DNA of 64,000 bases from Maledivibacter sp. (lineage in GTDB: Bacteria; Bacillota; Clostridia; Peptostreptococcales; Caminicellaceae). The translations under genes were made by a program, and so were the position numbers. Below, in pieces: positions 54,401-62,128 of the stretch (the stretch's first letter is position 1; the number at the start of each line of letters is the position of its first letter). A model generated the notes under the pieces. That model saw only the letters and a list, made by a program, of their open reading frames with translations, did not search any database and had not been told where the DNA came from. Location of the stretch: contig JAOASB010000023.1 in assembly GCA_025210375.1 (NCBI GenBank), forward strand, positions 62,001 to 126,000, in the 5' to 3' direction.

Positions 54401-54706
54401 ATCGTATTCCTTCTTAGCTTCCCTCTTTTTTATTTCAAACAGCACTGCTGCAATATGCTTACAATACCCCCAATGTTCTTCATAGGCAGGGCAATTACAA
54501 ATAGCATCGCAGAAGTGTCCTGCTTCATCAAATTCTACTCTTACATCATAGGGCTGCCTTCCCAACACCCTGGCAGAAAAGGTATGAATATTTTTATCAA
54601 ATCCTACTATATTTGCTCTACCCGACAAAAAGTATCTTTCGCCCTTCATAAAAGTAATTTGATTTGAAATAATATCTAAAATCTCTTCCCTTGTTATATG
54701 AAACAT
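51464..54706 (-). CDS. SNF2-family helicase/translocase with SWIM zinc finger
   Basis: A protein of about 1080 residues. Seen: an N-terminal SWIM finger (CDAICNCPAYEEHWGYCKH, about residues 48-70), a central SNF2-associated bacterial region (about 100-600), then the two-lobe ATPase with ADDMGLGKTLQ (Walker A, about 650), DEAQHIKN (Walker B) and the motif V-VI region SLKAGGTGLNLTGADTVIHF through ATDRAHRIGQ. It is a DNA-dependent ATPase that translocates on DNA or remodels protein-DNA complexes; bacterial SWIM-SNF2 roles (HepA/RapA-like or repair) are unsettled. ATG 54706 follows GATGAGGTG. Not part of an evident defence cluster. Confidence 0.9.
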   Translation of the reverse strand: MFHITREEILDIISNQITFMKGERYFLSGRANIVGFDKNIHTFSARVLGRQPYDVRVEFDEAGHFCDAICNCPAYEEHWGYCKHIAAVLFEIKKREAKKEYDYLKEEETVKDILDFFNYQEIDRKIPVNLEINYEYIMSRYGTWNDTYLSLRIGENRLYVVKSIKKLIKSILDKEELYFGKEFTFDPRIHSFKDEDKPIIDLLMELYDNEEALSELSYYYKNPSLLSGKKAHLPQRTIKKFFEMIKYKPFNAVINDISYNNIEVVNKPLPIEFFLTKENDDLRLVMEFGKTLIPLDRDGEYVFSNGIIYRVEEYQRKNMKPFYEALVKQEKNIIKIPKKYNERFISEVYPIIEKLGDIKIDEKVEDSIYNPGLKAEIYFDRIDERIIAQIKFVYGDVSLNAFNDKLNIPLDNRIILRNIDKEKEILTFFEVSEFKVNSNHIYLDDEEKIFDFMYHKLPLLQEITQVYYSESFKDIKIQESSSFAGGVRLNSHSSLLEFNFAIEGIGNNELQDVFNSIKEKKKYYRLKSGSFLPLDIEELHGISRLAEYIDLDFKDFEKDTINIPKFRALYIDEHLKESNINSIKRNLRFKELVQNVKEPSDIDYVIPYGLDNVLREYQKFGFKWLKTINSYGFGGILADDMGLGKTLQVLTFLLSERNERGRAPSLIVAPTSLVYNWLAEIEKFTPELRPLIIAGKKEEREQIIYDISDYDVVITSYPLIRRDIDLYKDNSFRFCILDEAQHIKNHQSQNAKSVKSIKAESYFALTGTPIENSLTELWSIFDFVMPTYLLSHGKFIKKFERPIIKEKDNTALKELSMYIRPFVLRRIKKDVLKELPEKIENRVIAQLTNEQKKIYLAYLQKIKGEIEEEINNKGFEKSHIKILSGLTRLRQICCHPAMFIENYKDTSGKLLLLEELINESINGGHRILLFSQFTSMLSIIKDMLDKNNINFKYLDGSTNIKERGKLVREFNEGEGDIFLISLKAGGTGLNLTGADTVIHFDPWWNPAVEQQATDRAHRIGQKNSVHVIKLITKGTIEEKIYELQEKKKKLIESVMKPGDTLISKLSEEEIKSLFELNSLS

Positions 54707-54734
54707 AATGCACCTCATCATAGTTTATTATCTT

Positions 54735-54852
54735 GAGCAAACTGCATAATTACCTTCTGTGAAAATCATCTATTATATATGGTTTTAAAATTTCCAAAGC
54801 CATAACCCATGCATTATTTAATTTAGCCAAGTTATAATTATACAATTCCCTC
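54735..54852. repeat. Family-A intergenic repeat (copy A5)
   Basis: 118 bp from GAGCAAACTGCATAATTACC to ATTATACAATTCCCTC. The same length and end structure as copy A1, with extended identity in the interior (AAAATCATCTA, TATATATGGTTTTAAAAT). Confidence 0.75.
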
Positions 54853-54964
54853 ATCTTCAATGAATTCTTAAAAGTCCCTATAATTATATCATTTTTGTTT
54901 ATTCATATAGAGGAAATATATAGAACAAAATACAAAAGATTTATTAGCCCATTGATCCATCATT

Positions 54965-55068
54965 TATAGAGAGTTTAGGGTAAATCTTAATTTATACATC
55001 TTAAAATATCCGATGTTTCTGGGGATTTTTGATATTTATAAATTAAAGTTTTGACTGGAATCTCTATA
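54965..55068. repeat. Family-B intergenic inverted repeat (copy B2)
   Basis: Outer TATAGAGA (54965-54972) / TCTCTATA (55061-55068). Inner arms of about 28 bp, CTTAATTTATACATC... from 54986 and its imperfect complement ending AATTAAAG at 55048. Confidence 0.75.
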
Positions 55069-55144
55069 ATAAAATCAATATTCTGACATTATAACTTCAT
55101 TTATTATGTTATAATTACTACGACTACAAAATAAATACATACTT

Positions 55145-55302
55145 GAGGAGATTGCATAACTCTTACTTGGCTAGGCCTAATATGGGAATATCATCCTTAA
55201 TTTGAACATTTAAGATATAACATATTTGGTGGTATAGCTTTGAAGGTTCTTGAACTATATATAGTAAATAGTTTTTATAGAAGGTAATTATGCAATTTGC
55301 TC
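55145..55302. repeat. Family-A intergenic repeat in opposite orientation (copy A6)
   Basis: 158 bp starting GAGGAGATTGCATAAC and ending GAAGGTAATTATGCAATTTGCTC. The right end is the reverse complement of the usual left end. It ends about 35 bp before the DUF4438 gene. With A5 and B2 it fills most of the 54707-55337 gap. Confidence 0.7.
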
Positions 55303-55337
55303 ACTTGTCTAAGGATAGTAACTGAGGAGGTAAAAGT

Positions 55338-56189
55338 ATGATTAAAACTAATAAGGAAAAACTAGTTATCCAATCCGTACAAGGAAAAATCCATCACCCT
55401 TTAGGAAAGAATTATCGAGTTTCCTATGAAGGAGAACCTAGGGTACTACCCGCTACCGGTGGCATAACCTATAATGTCCATGTGGGTGATCCTGCCTTTG
55501 GATGGGAATGTGACCATGTTGAACCTAGTGTTTCAATACGAAATGAAACCAAGGCTGAAAACGATGCAATGATGAATCTCGCATGCCCTGGTAACTTTGC
55601 AAAGGTAGTATCGGGAGATGCTAAAGGAGCGACTGGATATGTATTAGGTGGACATGGAGGTATTGAGCATACCATTATAGAGTTTAGTGAGCAGGATATG
55701 GAGAAAATGGCAGTTGACGATAGAATTCTTATAAAAACCCACGGACAAGGTCTTAAGTTGGTTGATTATCCTGAAATAACAATGACAGGCATTGATCCCA
55801 ATGTTTTTTCAAGAATTCCCATTACAGAAAAAAATGGTAAGCTGCAATTCCCAGTAGTCTGCAAGATACCGGCTGTACTAATGGGATCTGGTATTGGTAG
55901 TATGAACAGTCACTCTGGTGACTATGATATAATGACCCAGGACAAGGCTTTAATAAAGGATTTAGGTATAGATAAGCTAAGATTTGGTGATTTCGTTTTA
56001 CTAGAAGATTGTGACAATACCTTTGGTAGAGGATATCTTAAGGGTTCGGTAACCATCGGTGTCATCATACATAGTGATTGTATAAAAGCTGGTCATGGCC
56101 CAGGTGTAGCAACCTTTATATCTTGTAAAAAAACATTAATTGAAGCCATGATTGATAATACTGCTAATATAAAAAATTATATAAAATAA
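55338..56189 (+). CDS. DUF4438 family protein
   Basis: A 283-residue cytoplasmic protein of the DUF4438 family, known from thermotogal and clostridial genomes and of unknown function. Seen: EPRVLPATGGITYNVHVGD, a Gly-rich GATGYVLGGHGGIEHTI, PAVLMGSGIGSMNSHSGDYD and SVTIGVIIHSDC, with several His, Asp and Cys residues that could bind metal. The GAGGAGGTAAAAG site precedes the ATG. It is monocistronic on present evidence, lying between repeats upstream and the spore gene yyaC downstream. Confidence 0.8.
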   Translation: MIKTNKEKLVIQSVQGKIHHPLGKNYRVSYEGEPRVLPATGGITYNVHVGDPAFGWECDHVEPSVSIRNETKAENDAMMNLACPGNFAKVVSGDAKGATGYVLGGHGGIEHTIIEFSEQDMEKMAVDDRILIKTHGQGLKLVDYPEITMTGIDPNVFSRIPITEKNGKLQFPVVCKIPAVLMGSGIGSMNSHSGDYDIMTQDKALIKDLGIDKLRFGDFVLLEDCDNTFGRGYLKGSVTIGVIIHSDCIKAGHGPGVATFISCKKTLIEAMIDNTANIKNYIK

Positions 56190-56385
56190 CCGGGCAATAT
56201 AGCTCGGTTGTTTTATATTAAGTAAACAATTTGAATCCCATGTCTTTGCAAATATTCTTAAAATTTAAAAAATTGTTTATCAAAGTATTTTCCTATGTTA
56301 TAATTATTGTATATCGTCATTCTTGTGTACAATCTATATTGTTTATAATTATAACCATATAATATATAAAGTGAGGCATAGGAAT

Positions 56386-56949
56386 ATGGATAAACTTTTA
56401 ATAAATACATCGGATAAAAATTCCATTGAGTATCTAAAAAATTATCTTAAAGACTTTATCAAACCAAATCAAAAAATCAACATTGTGTGTATTGGTACCG
56501 ATAGAATTATTCCCGATAGTTTAGGTCCTATGATAGGAACCATACTATCGGAAAATATAATATTAGATAATATAAAGGTAGTTGGTACACTACAATCTCC
56601 TCTACATGCTTTAAATTTTAAAAAAAGAATTAAAAAGGAACTACAAAAAGATACTCTCGTTATAGCTATTGATGCTAATAAAGGCAATAAAATTGGTGAA
56701 ATACAAATAATTAATAGACCTATTTCCCCCGGCAAAGGTTTTTTAAAAAATTTACCTTCGATCGGTGATGTATCCATAGTTGGCACAACATGGGAAAGAC
56801 AAGAGGACATTGATATATACGATCATAAAATACGGCTAGGGGATATATACAAAATGTCTAAAATAATATCTTTATCAATAATCTTAGCCATTGACGAGTT
56901 GAAATATGACACTGATAAAGACCTTGTATCCTATAATATGAGTTTATAA
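56386..56949 (+). CDS. yyaC: Spore protease-like protein YyaC
   Basis: A 187-residue protein of the YyaC family, related in fold to the GPR germination protease and restricted to spore formers. Seen: NIVCIGTDRIIPDSLGPMIG, GTLQSPLHALN, TLVIAIDANKGN and NRPISPGKGFLKNLPSIGDV. I chose ATG 56386, where the conserved sequence begins, because the 21 codons before it are AT-rich filler. AGG-containing bases (GAGGCATAGGAAT) precede the start. Its substrate is unknown. It supports the view that the host sporulates. A strong terminator follows. Confidence 0.88.
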   Translation: MDKLLINTSDKNSIEYLKNYLKDFIKPNQKINIVCIGTDRIIPDSLGPMIGTILSENIILDNIKVVGTLQSPLHALNFKKRIKKELQKDTLVIAIDANKGNKIGEIQIINRPISPGKGFLKNLPSIGDVSIVGTTWERQEDIDIYDHKIRLGDIYKMSKIISLSIILAIDELKYDTDKDLVSYNMSL

Positions 56950-56990
56950 AAACCCTTGATTCCCTTTCAGTATGAATCAAAGGTTTTTTT
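56949..56990 (+). terminator. Terminator of yyaC
   Basis: Stem AAACCCTTGATT / AATCAAAGGTTT (one mismatch) then TTTTTTT. Confidence 0.9.
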
Positions 56991-57031
56991 ATATATCATT
57001 TCTGAGAAAGTTTTTGATATCTAACTTTAGC

Positions 57032-57589
57032 TTAAAGTTCTTTTAAAGAAAGTTCAGCTAAACGCTTATTGATATCTGCCTTGAGAACTAGCTTTAGAAT
57101 ATATCTCATGATATCATCCTTATTCGTATTTTTATTAGGATTCATATTTTCTTCAAAATTAATTTCAGCTTCTTTAAGAACCTCATCTTGCACCTCAAGA
57201 AATATTTTATATATCTCTTCTGTAGGATTAGTTCCCATCTCAATGGTTCCGTCTTCATACTGATTAATGCCTTTAGCCCACTGCTCTTTTTGAATTCTAA
57301 ATAGTTCACCTACCTCAGCGATAGAAAGTATATTTTTCAGATGATAGATCATAATAAGTTCCATAATTTGATTTTTATTATATTTTTTTTTCACGGGTTT
57401 ATCTATAACCTTTGCTTTAACATAATTATTTATCATGGTTTTAGTCAATATTTTTTCATCTTCATAAATCTTTAATTTCTCAAATGCTGCATCTATATAT
57501 CCCGTTAACTGATCCATATATAGATCTATATTGGGAATATCTTTGATTTCTATTTTACTATGGGATAAAAGATTCTCACATTTTTTCAT
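57032..57589 (-). CDS. DUF1836 family protein (putative DNA-binding)
   Basis: A 185-residue protein with the DUF1836 text DQLTGYIDAAFEKL, ILTKTMINNYVKAKVIDKPV and KKYNKNQIMELIMIYHLKNI. The N-terminal part resembles a MerR-like helix-turn-helix, so a regulatory role is often assumed but unproven. A GGAGTGATTTT site precedes the ATG. It lies between convergent yyaC and the divergent hemolysin-III-type gene, which suggests it could regulate the latter. No membrane segment was seen. Confidence 0.8.
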   Translation of the reverse strand: MKKCENLLSHSKIEIKDIPNIDLYMDQLTGYIDAAFEKLKIYEDEKILTKTMINNYVKAKVIDKPVKKKYNKNQIMELIMIYHLKNILSIAEVGELFRIQKEQWAKGINQYEDGTIEMGTNPTEEIYKIFLEVQDEVLKEAEINFEENMNPNKNTNKDDIMRYILKLVLKADINKRLAELSLKEL

Positions 57590-57754
57590 AAAATCACTCC
57601 ATTATATTCATTCAAAACGTCATATGCCATCATATAGTATCATATACTAGATTTTAAAGTAATTCAAATTATTTATTTGACTTTTATGAATTTAAGCTGT
57701 ATGATATTGGTATTATATAATGTAGTATTGAAAACTACATGTGGAGGTGTATTT

Positions 57755-58402
57755 ATGAAAGTTGAAATTCGAGAACCAATTAACTCTATTTCTCATTTGT
57801 TAGGCATAATATTATCCGCAATAGGTTTAGTCATGCTGCTGATAAATTCACTGCCTACTCATGACTTTACAAAGGTCTCAGCATCTATTATCTTTTGTCT
57901 AGGCTTAATAGGCTTATACTCTGCTTCTACAATATATCATTGGTGTATTGCTTCAGATACAACCTTAAATATATTAAGAAAACTTGATCATATCATGATT
58001 TATGTCTTAATAGCTGCTTCCTATACCCCAATATGCCTTATTACCCTAAAGGGCTTACTGGGCTATGTACTTCTAAGTATAGTCTGGTCACTGGCACTCT
58101 TGGGAATTGTTCTTAAGATCCTATGGTTAAATGCCCCAAGATGGCTGTACACTAGCTTTTACCTTGTATTGGGTTGGGCCGCTATATTTGTTATTTATCC
58201 CCTATACAGACTTTTACCAAGCATGGGCTTTGTGCTATTGCTTTCTGGTGGAATATCTTATTCCATAGGGGCGGTTATTTATGGTACAAAATCTGAAAAT
58301 ATTAAAATATGGAAATTTGGCTTTCACGAAATTTTTCATATTTTTATTCTTCTTGGAAGCTTTATGCATTATCTTATGATTTATAACTACATAATAACTT
58401 AA
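57755..58402 (+). CDS. Hemolysin III / TrhA-family membrane protein
   Basis: A 215-residue, seven-helix membrane protein of the PAQR/hemolysin-III superfamily. Seen: NSISHLLGIILS at the N-terminus, STIYHWC, the RKLDHIMIYVLIAASYTP block, LGWAAIFVIYPLYR and FHEIFHIFILLGSFMHY, which carry the conserved His and Asp expected to bind metal. TrhA in Bacillus and E. coli affects membrane energetics and fluidity. ATG 57755 has a GGAGGTG site 6 bases away; an ORF start at 57677 lacks one. ATGTAGT / ACTACAT (57720-57740) is a 7-bp dyad just upstream and a possible operator. Confidence 0.88.
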   Translation: MKVEIREPINSISHLLGIILSAIGLVMLLINSLPTHDFTKVSASIIFCLGLIGLYSASTIYHWCIASDTTLNILRKLDHIMIYVLIAASYTPICLITLKGLLGYVLLSIVWSLALLGIVLKILWLNAPRWLYTSFYLVLGWAAIFVIYPLYRLLPSMGFVLLLSGGISYSIGAVIYGTKSENIKIWKFGFHEIFHIFILLGSFMHYLMIYNYIIT

Positions 58403-58457
58403 ATGACATATATTTTATGATATCCTTAAATCTTTTTCATCATTAATATGTAAAATA

Positions 58458-58506
58458 TAAAAAAAGACAAGGGAAAAATCAAATGATTTTTCCTTTGCCT
58501 TTTTTT
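58458..58506 (+). terminator. Terminator after the hemolysin-III-type gene
   Basis: Stem AAGGGAAAAATCA / TGATTTTTCCTT, flanked by A- and T-runs, so it may work both ways. Confidence 0.88.
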
Positions 58507-58518
58507 ATATAACTAGCT

Positions 58519-58630
58519 GAGTAAATTGCATAATCACCTTCTATAGAAAATATCTACTTTGGGGTGAATCCTAATTTATACATATCAAGACTTCCTAGAA
58601 ACATGGGATATTTTGCTATATATAAATTCT
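58519..58630. repeat. Composite family-A/B repeat (copy A7/B3)
   Basis: A family-A end GAGTAAATTGCATAATCACC (from 58519) runs into family-B arms CTAATTTATACATATCAAG (from 58571) and GGGATATTTTGCTATATATA. The right end overlaps the last codons of the lipoprotein gene. Confidence 0.65.
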
Positions 58631-59764
58631 ATTCAACAAAAGTACAGGCTTATATGCTGAAGCATCTCTCATATCATCTATTGAAAACTCATAAGTGGTA
58701 TTATTGTTAACTTCACTCTTTACTTCAACCTCTTCACCCTCAACAGTAATGCCAACTACTACACCATTCTCTACATCGATTGCAGTATCATATCCATTGA
58801 TTTTGTATACCGTATACTCATATGTAACTTCTTCTGCATGTCCTTTTTTTGTTTTTTTATCAGTAGCTAATGCATATGCCTCATTTTCATTCATTCCCAA
58901 AGTAATACCATTTAAAGATACTTCATCTATTTTTTCGCTTCCATAATTTACTTTAAGACTTATCTTTTCAACCGCCGTTTCTCCATAGTCAAAGTGATAT
59001 AAAAGCTGGTGATTATCAAACTTATATGACATATATGGTTTGCACTCACCGTGATCAACATATTCACCTTCAGTATACTCTTCTGCAATGACTATTTCTT
59101 TAGTTTCTCCTAAAAGATACAATGCTGAGTCGTAGCACTTATTTTGTTGAATCTTGAAATTTTCAGAATATTCCCTAGTTACGGCCATAACATGGGAAAC
59201 ATTCCCTTCATGGCTAACATAGGCTTGGAGTGCAAGGGGGATGGTTTTACCAGTAGAACCTACCTTATAACTATCAAATATATACTCTATAAAGGGTATC
59301 TCTGTTTCAGCAAAGTCTCTAACCTTCTTTGTTCCAGCTCCTAACAATTTCTCAAGCTCCGATACTTTCATCCCTGGTTTTATTCCATTAATTCCTTCAT
59401 TAAAAATTATTCCATATACCTTTTCTTCATTGTCATCTAAAAATAATATATGATTATCATACTTTATTCTAGAATAGCTCTCATAAACGTACTCTCCTTG
59501 CTGCGGTTCACTTTCCTTGGATGGTCCATATAAAGCTTCTACATCACTTCCTGCTTTTCCAAGCATCAATAATATATCATCTAGGTTAACTTTCTGATTA
59601 TTATTTGGAGCTTGCACTTGTGTGTTTGAATCAGGTTCACTAGGTTGTTCATTAGGCACTTCCTTAGATGCTTTATTCGTTGCTTCATTTGGTTTTTGCG
59701 AACACCCAACTACCATAATGGACATTAATACAATAATTAATAATATACTCAAATATTTTTTCAT
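58616..59764 (-). CDS. Hypothetical lipoprotein
   Basis: A 382-residue surface lipoprotein. Seen: signal peptide with lipobox VVGC (Cys about residue 21), a Ser/Pro/Asn/Glu-rich linker (about 25-65), then two similar-looking domains (GINGIKPGMKVSELEKLLGAG and VSLNGITLGMNENEAYALA), each resembling the short alpha/beta repeats of DUF4309-like lipoproteins. ATG 59764 follows CAGGAGG; an ATG six codons upstream lacks a site. The last residues (LLLNRIYI and stop) are encoded by an intergenic repeat, so the native C-terminus may have been altered. The interrupted lipoprotein ORF upstream is probably in the same transcript. No function can be given. Confidence 0.75.
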   Translation of the reverse strand: MKKYLSILLIIVLMSIMVVGCSQKPNEATNKASKEVPNEQPSEPDSNTQVQAPNNNQKVNLDDILLMLGKAGSDVEALYGPSKESEPQQGEYVYESYSRIKYDNHILFLDDNEEKVYGIIFNEGINGIKPGMKVSELEKLLGAGTKKVRDFAETEIPFIEYIFDSYKVGSTGKTIPLALQAYVSHEGNVSHVMAVTREYSENFKIQQNKCYDSALYLLGETKEIVIAEEYTEGEYVDHGECKPYMSYKFDNHQLLYHFDYGETAVEKISLKVNYGSEKIDEVSLNGITLGMNENEAYALATDKKTKKGHAEEVTYEYTVYKINGYDTAIDVENGVVVGITVEGEEVEVKSEVNNNTTYEFSIDDMRDASAYKPVLLLNRIYI

Positions 59765-59794
59765 CTTAATCCTCCTGTTCAATTTTTTATAGTG

Positions 59795-59992
59795 TTATTT
59801 TTTATCAATAATCTCAACTGGTAGAAGTACATTGGTTTTCCAAGTATATTTTCCTTCTAAAAGGTAAATATCTTCTATACTGCTAACACAAACATGGGGA
59901 TATACTATTTTTGTGTTAGCAGGCTAGTTAGTACAGCCCACAGTTGATAATACTAATACTATTATCAGTACAAATAAAATAAACTTTTTCAT
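59795..59992 (-). pseudogene. Small lipoprotein gene interrupted by an in-frame TAG
   Basis: ATG 59992, with AAGGAAG upstream, opens MKKFILFVLIIVLVLSTVGC then TN, followed by TAG at 59924-59926. The same frame continues 42 codons (PANTKIVYPHVCVSSIEDIY and on) to TAA at 59795. The signal peptide and lipobox are intact, so without the TAG the product would be a 65-residue lipoprotein. Other genes here use TAG as a normal stop (for example the amidohydrolase at 30616), so this is best read as a nonsense mutation. A genuine 22-residue peptide is an alternative. Confidence 0.55.
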
Positions 59993-60062
59993 AAGTCTTC
60001 CTTTAATCTTTTCATGGCATAGTGATTACAGATTATTGTACCACATATTTAGTTGTACAATC

Positions 60063-60090
60063 TCAAATCTAACCAATCGGTTAGATTTGA
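60063..60090. promoter_or_regulatory. Perfect 12-bp inverted repeat upstream of the alkyl-sulfatase-like gene
   Basis: TCAAATCTAACC / GGTTAGATTTGA with spacer AATC. The central AACCAATCGGTT resembles TetR-family operators. No T-run follows. It lies about 205 bp before the gene; no TetR gene is present in the window. Confidence 0.55.
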
Positions 60091-60295
60091 ACTATATGAT
60101 TCCAAATAACTTAGTTGTTTTTTACTATTCAACTCATTTTTTCTTCTATATTGTATTTATGACATAGCTAAGTCAAGAAATAACTTCCTTAAATATATAA
60201 ATTTTTTCTATAATTTAACATCTTTTTCATATCAATAGACTAAATTTATAGTAAATAGATTACCCACTGTAGGTAATAAAATGGAGGTTCTTTAT

Positions 60296-61972
60296 ATGAA
60301 TTATGATATTGTGAATCAAAATTCTTCTCCTGTAACACCTAAGGAGTTGTCTAGGCATTCTACTGAGTTCAAGCAGGAAATTCTAAATGTAACTGAGGAT
60401 GTTTATGTGGCTATTGGTTATGGCCTAGCTAATTCCATACTACTGGAAGGAAGGGATGGCGTGATTATCGTAGATACCTTAGAAAGCGTAGAAGCTGCTG
60501 TTCCCGTAAAACAAGCCTTTGATAAAATCACATCAAAACCTGTCAAAGCAATCATATATACCCACTACCATAGTGACCATATCGGTGGTGCTGGCGTCTT
60601 TGCAGGAAACAATAAAGTCGATGTATATACCCAAGAAGAAACAGTGGAAGAACTGAACAGAGTTGCAATGGTTTCAAGGGCAATCTATAAACGATCCATG
60701 GCCATGTTTGGAACTTTTCTAAAAACACCTCCATTTATAAACGATGGAATAGGCCCTTTCTTATATTTAAATAATGATACACAAGTAGCTTATATTCCTC
60801 CAAATAAAACCTTCTCAAAGGAAATCTATAGGGTAACAATTGCTGGATTAAACATTGAACTTATTCCTACACCAGGTGAAACCAATGGAGAAATTGCGGT
60901 ATGGCTTCCCGATAAGGGAGTACTTATTGGTGCAGATACTTACTATAAATCCTTCCCAAATCTATACTCCATACGGGGTACAAAATTTAGAAATCCAGAT
61001 AATTGGGCTTCTAGTGTTGAACTGCTGCGAAGACTTCAGTCTCAGTATCTAATACCATGTCATACACGCCCAATTGTAGGCCAAAAAAAAATCAATAGGG
61101 TATTATCGGATTATAGAGATGCAATACAGTATGTACATGATCAAACCTTGAGGGGAATTAATAAAGGACTTACTCCCGACGAACTTGTAAAAACAGTAAG
61201 TCTTCCATCCCGTCTAGCAGATAAACCATATCTTAGAGAATTTTATGGAAATATAGAGTGGTGTATCAAGAACATTTTTTACGGATACCTTGGCTGGTTC
61301 AACGGAAATGCCACATATTTGTTTCCCTTATCACTGATGGAAAGAGCGAACCGTTTTGCTCGTCTTTCCGGCGGTGAAACAGCTCTTTTCATGAAAACCC
61401 AAGAGGCATTTCTACAAAGGGATTATCAATGGGTATTGGAGCTTACGGATCAACTGCTTTTACTTCCAAACTATCGTAAAGAAGCAATACATATGAAATC
61501 CAAAGCCCTTTGGAACCTTGGTCTAATCCAAGGTAATGCTCCTGCAAGGAATTATTACCTAACACAAGCATTAGAAGTAGCAGGTAAGCTTACTATGCCC
61601 CCACTTAAAACCGATGAATCAATCTTTCTTAATCTTGAAATAATGACTATCTTAAAGCTAATGGCTATCAACCTAAATCCTAAAAAAAGTTTGAATGTAT
61701 ATATGGCTGCTAAGTTTGACTTTACGGATCTTAAGCAAATATACACAGTCAATGTCCGCTCTGGAGTTGCAATAGTCGAGCCCTATATACTAGATAAACT
61801 AAACTTTACAGTAATATGTAGTTCAATTGTATGGAAGTCAATAATCGGTGATATTATCAAACCTAGTAGGGCTTTGCTCAAGGGTGATTTAAAGATAGAT
61901 GGTAGTATAGTAGAATTTTATAAATTCCTAAGTTTATTTAATGATAGGCTCGTTGATGATAGTCCATTTTAA
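60296..61972 (+). CDS. Alkyl/aryl-sulfatase-like metallo-beta-lactamase-fold enzyme (BDS1 family)
   Basis: A 558-residue protein. Seen: an N-terminal MBL domain (about 30-280) with the metal motif THYHSDHIGGAGVF near residue 88, TPGETNGEIAVW and PCHTRP, then an alkyl-sulfatase dimerisation domain (about 300-440, GWFNGNATYLFPL, YLTQALEVAG) and a C-terminal SCP2-like domain (about 445-558). This is the order in SdsA1-type sulfatases that release sulfate from alkyl sulfates. No signal peptide was seen, unlike secreted SdsA1, so the substrate may be intracellular. ATG 60296 has GGAGG 8 bases away; the ORF start at 60281 does not. A possible operator lies upstream. Confidence 0.88.
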   Translation: MNYDIVNQNSSPVTPKELSRHSTEFKQEILNVTEDVYVAIGYGLANSILLEGRDGVIIVDTLESVEAAVPVKQAFDKITSKPVKAIIYTHYHSDHIGGAGVFAGNNKVDVYTQEETVEELNRVAMVSRAIYKRSMAMFGTFLKTPPFINDGIGPFLYLNNDTQVAYIPPNKTFSKEIYRVTIAGLNIELIPTPGETNGEIAVWLPDKGVLIGADTYYKSFPNLYSIRGTKFRNPDNWASSVELLRRLQSQYLIPCHTRPIVGQKKINRVLSDYRDAIQYVHDQTLRGINKGLTPDELVKTVSLPSRLADKPYLREFYGNIEWCIKNIFYGYLGWFNGNATYLFPLSLMERANRFARLSGGETALFMKTQEAFLQRDYQWVLELTDQLLLLPNYRKEAIHMKSKALWNLGLIQGNAPARNYYLTQALEVAGKLTMPPLKTDESIFLNLEIMTILKLMAINLNPKKSLNVYMAAKFDFTDLKQIYTVNVRSGVAIVEPYILDKLNFTVICSSIVWKSIIGDIIKPSRALLKGDLKIDGSIVEFYKFLSLFNDRLVDDSPF

Positions 61973-62053
61973 AAACAAATACTAAATAAAATCTCAGAAA
62001 TATGGACTTCCTTCACTTTTAGTCAGAGTTTTGTGCATAAAACAACCTATAAT

Positions 62054-62095
62054 AAAACCCCTTGATTTAATTAATACAATGAAATCAAGGGGTTA
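62054..62095. terminator. Bidirectional terminator between the sulfatase-like and BKACE genes
   Basis: Perfect 13-bp stem AACCCCTTGATTT / AAATCAAGGGGTT with a 13-base loop. On the minus strand TTATTATAGG follows. It serves convergent genes. Confidence 0.85.
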
Positions 62096-62128
62096 CCCTA
62101 TATTGGCAAAATTGTAAAATCCAATTGA

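Noticed and set aside
51464..54706. SNF2 helicase as part of a phage-defence system
   Set aside because: Neighbours are topB, repeats and DUF4438; no nuclease, methylase or DISARM-type partner is present.
21160..55302. Intergenic repeats as a CRISPR array
   Set aside because: Copies are single, far apart, over 100 bp and palindromic at the ends; no spacer periodicity or cas genes.
59924..59926. TAG as a pyrrolysine codon
   Set aside because: TAG is used as an ordinary stop by other genes in the window, and the ORF is not a methyltransferase; nonsense mutation is simpler.
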